This document shows, piece by piece, positions 62,091 through 64,000 of a stretch of 64,000 bases of DNA. The position numbers and the translations under genes are program-made. Positions within the stretch are counted from its first letter, which is position 1. Each line of letters opens with the position of its first letter. Where the stretch lies: the NCBI GenBank assembly GCA_946555345.1, contig CAMNSS010000012.1, forward strand, positions 1 to 64,000. Reading direction: 5' to 3'. The stretch is from an uncultured Eubacterium sp. (lineage in GTDB: Bacteria; Bacillota; Clostridia; Peptostreptococcales; Anaerovoracaceae). The notes under the pieces were generated by a model that worked only from the letters and a program-made list of their open reading frames with translations, made no database searches and was not told the origin of the DNA.

Positions 62091-63585
62091 ATCCGATTGC
62101 CTCCAATTTCTTACGGATTTCATCTTCCAGTTCATGGGACTTTGCAAACATCCCGGAAAGTTCAGAAGTAAGGCGGGTCATCTTTTCCTCAAACGGCTCG
62201 CCATCGTCCTTGGCTTCCTCGATACCGACATACCTGCCCGGCGTAAGGATAAAATCCTGTTCCTCAATTTCCTGCATATCTGCTACCGCACAGAACCCCT
62301 TTACATCTGCAAGCGTTCCCGCCTGGAATGAAGAAAATGCATCAGCTAGCTTCTGAACATCCTCATCCGTGAAATCCCTGTGCTTACGGTCAACCATATA
62401 CCCCATCTTGCGGGCATCGAGAAACAGCGTTTTCCCTTTCTGCTTCTTGTTCTTTGAAATGAACCAAAGCGTGACAGGAATCGTAACACTGTAAAAGAGC
62501 TGTGTCGGTAAGGCGACAATACCTTCCACAAGATCAGCCTGTACAATGTTCTTCCTGATCGTACCCTCGCCGCTGCTCTGGGAAGACAGCGCACCATTTG
62601 CAAGAACCAGGCCGAGTTTCCCATTCGGGGCGAGGTGATGGATCATATGCTGTATCCACGCATAGTTGGCATTCCCGGCAGGCGGCGTTCCGTATTTCCA
62701 GCGGACATCGTCCTTGAGTTTGTCCCGCCCCCAGCCCGAAAGGTTAAACGGCGGATTTGCCATGATGAAATCCGCTTTCAAGGTTTGGTGCAAATCCTTG
62801 AAAAACGTATCCGCCTGGTATGGGCCGAGGTCAGCGTCAATGCCCCTGATCGCCATATTCATCTTCGCCATTTTCCAAGTGTCGGCATTCGATTCCTGCC
62901 CATAGACGGCGATTTCGCCACGCTTGCCGCTGTGCGCTTGAATGAACTTCGCGCTTTGCACAAACATCCCGCCCGAACCACAGCAAGGGTCATACACACG
63001 GCAATTCTGAAACGGCTTCAAAATGGCAACGATGGTTTTTACAATGCTTGCAGGAGTGTAAAACTCGCCGCCTTTCACGCCTTCATAAGCGGCAAACTGC
63101 TGAATGCAATACTCGTAAGTCCTGCCGAGCAGATCTTTGCTTTCATTCGTGCCGCTCATATCCATGTTCGTAAACAGATCGACAACATCGCCCAAAACCC
63201 GTTTGTCCAAGTCGGGGCTTGCATAATTTTTAGGCAAGACATTTTTCAGCGCTGCATTTTCCTTTTCGATCGCCCGCATCGCATCATCAATCACCATGCC
63301 GATTTCAGGTGCATGGGCGTTCGATGCGATCTTGCTCCAGCGGGCGTCCTCCGGCACAAAGAAAATATTATCCTCCGCATATGCATCCTTATCGTCTTCA
63401 AACCCATCGCCTTCTTCAACAAGCTGCTGGTAGCGTTTCTCAAAAGCGCTCGAAATGTAGCGCAGGAAAATCAGCCCTACGATCACCTTTCTGTATTCTG
63501 CGGCGGGAATATGCCCCCAGAGAACGCAGGCGGCGTCCCAGATTTGTTTCTCAAAGCCGATCTTCGCATCGTTGTGATTCGCCAT
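62080..63585 (-). CDS. hsdM: Type I restriction-modification methyltransferase subunit
   Basis: This 501-residue N6-adenine methyltransferase has an N-terminal HsdM helical domain (IWDAACVLWGHIPAAEYRKVI), a SAM motif YDPCCGSGGMFVQSAKF near residue 205, and the catalytic motif IMANPPFNLSGW near residue 275. The C-terminus is helical and contacts HsdS. It is the first gene of the hsd unit, with AAGGAG upstream of the ATG at 63585. Its end carries the SD and start of the MNT antitoxin. Confidence 0.95.
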   Translation of the reverse strand: MANHNDAKIGFEKQIWDAACVLWGHIPAAEYRKVIVGLIFLRYISSAFEKRYQQLVEEGDGFEDDKDAYAEDNIFFVPEDARWSKIASNAHAPEIGMVIDDAMRAIEKENAALKNVLPKNYASPDLDKRVLGDVVDLFTNMDMSGTNESKDLLGRTYEYCIQQFAAYEGVKGGEFYTPASIVKTIVAILKPFQNCRVYDPCCGSGGMFVQSAKFIQAHSGKRGEIAVYGQESNADTWKMAKMNMAIRGIDADLGPYQADTFFKDLHQTLKADFIMANPPFNLSGWGRDKLKDDVRWKYGTPPAGNANYAWIQHMIHHLAPNGKLGLVLANGALSSQSSGEGTIRKNIVQADLVEGIVALPTQLFYSVTIPVTLWFISKNKKQKGKTLFLDARKMGYMVDRKHRDFTDEDVQKLADAFSSFQAGTLADVKGFCAVADMQEIEEQDFILTPGRYVGIEEAKDDGEPFEEKMTRLTSELSGMFAKSHELEDEIRKKLEAIGYEI

Positions 63586-63677
63586 AGATAGATTTCTCCT
63601 TCTTTATACATACTGCTTTTTAAAAAATAAACCGAAATTTCTCGCCAAAATGGAAATTCCGCCCAAGCAAAAAACAG

Positions 63678-64000
63678 CTACCTTACCTTCGCCTGGAAGA
63701 TCACCGTATCATCGGCAAGCTTTCCGACCACGAGAACGCTGCCAGCCTGCGTCTCCTGGTACAAGCGTATCTCATCTCCTAGGCGCGCTTCTTTCACAAA
63801 ATTGATGGTAAAATCCGTATGCCCTTCCAGCGTCTTTTCCACCATATCAGCATAACGGCAGTTATTGACGTGTTCATTTTCATCCAGGTCTTCTTCCGTA
63901 ACGCTGTGGCTTCCAATAAACGCCAACGCCTCATCGTTGATCTTCAACTTTGCGATTCCATCCGCAAACGCCTTGCGCTCAATGTAGTTTCCCTGAAAAA
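63678..64000 (-). CDS. Acyl-ACP thioesterase, C-terminal part
   Basis: The frame is open to the right window edge, so only the last 106 residues are present. SVTEEDLDENEHVNNCRYADMVEK (quoted in part) is the hallmark of the second hotdog domain of acyl-ACP thioesterases, with the N-H-V-N-N-x-x-Y catalytic pattern. These enzymes release fatty acids from acyl carrier protein. The gene ends 92 bases upstream of hsdM and lies outside the defence island. Confidence 0.82.
   Translation of the reverse strand, partial: FQGNYIERKAFADGIAKLKINDEALAFIGSHSVTEEDLDENEHVNNCRYADMVEKTLEGHTDFTINFVKEARLGDEIRLYQETQAGSVLVVGKLADDTVIFQAKVR

Noticed and set aside
62635..63591. Plus-strand open frame (318 codons) opposite hsdM
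   Set aside because: Antisense shadow; hsdM has all methyltransferase motifs and this frame none.
1..64000. CRISPR arrays, rRNA and tRNA genes
   Set aside because: No regularly spaced repeats and no rRNA or tRNA-like sequence were noticed on either strand.

Overview
The window looks like a chromosome segment of an anaerobic Firmicutes bacterium of class Clostridia, probably a gut commensal. The evidence is strong Shine-Dalgarno (SD) sites, a YerC homologue, an FtsEX/M23/CtpA cell-wall cluster, an NADP-type glutamate dehydrogenase, a separate two-gene transketolase and a Tn1549-type conjugative element. No rRNA, tRNA or CRISPR array was seen.

Region 1 (1 to about 24.7 kb) is part of an integrative conjugative element (ICE) of the Tn1549 type, read entirely on the minus strand. 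Starting from its upstream end it holds a few small cargo genes, a truncated D,D-carboxypeptidase, an orphan methylase-like protein and a NlpC/P60-SpaA surface protein. Then come ParA/ParB, a 2431-residue ArdC/methylase/SNF2 protein, a Toprim protein, DUF3846 and DUF3848 proteins, MobC, the relaxase, PcfB, an ArdC-like protein and the VirD4/TraG coupling protein. The coupling-protein gene is split by a group II intron that runs off the left edge, and the intron's reverse transcriptase carries a one-base frameshift. Upstream of mobC is a compact control region: a near-consensus promoter, a 19-codon leader ORF, an opposing promoter making a short antisense RNA of about 78 nt, and an intrinsic terminator that ends 8 bases before the mobC SD. 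At least three other ICE genes also have an intrinsic terminator ending 7 to 12 bases before their SD, which suggests element-wide control of termination.

Region 2 (24.9 to 55.6 kb) is chromosomal. It carries a SprA-like protein, a two-helix K+ channel with a membrane partner, a TetR regulator, a nucleoside salvage operon (deoB, deoA, BMP lipoprotein), a run of small housekeeping genes (phosphoesterase, tcdA, recX, MBL hydrolase, phosphopantetheinyl transferase, yerC), a cell-wall cluster (ftsE, ftsX, M23 hydrolase, recJ, ctpA, plus a PrcB-like protein), a split transketolase, nnrD with a solitary MazF-type RNase, mgtE, and a three-gene operon. That operon encodes a flavoprotein, an LDH-like protein and a very large HD / helical-repeat / nucleotidyltransferase / GNAT / phosphoribosyltransferase fusion. 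Next to it, on the plus strand, is gdhA with a strong promoter and a perfect terminator.

Region 3 (55.6 to 63.6 kb) is a defence island: a type I restriction system (hsdM, hsdS, hsdR) with a HEPN/MNT toxin-antitoxin pair fitted between hsdM and hsdS by overlapping starts and stops. Between hsdS and hsdR lie a broken KilA-N gene and a small HTH regulator, flanked by a duplicate of the hsdS 3' end. The window ends inside an acyl-ACP thioesterase gene.
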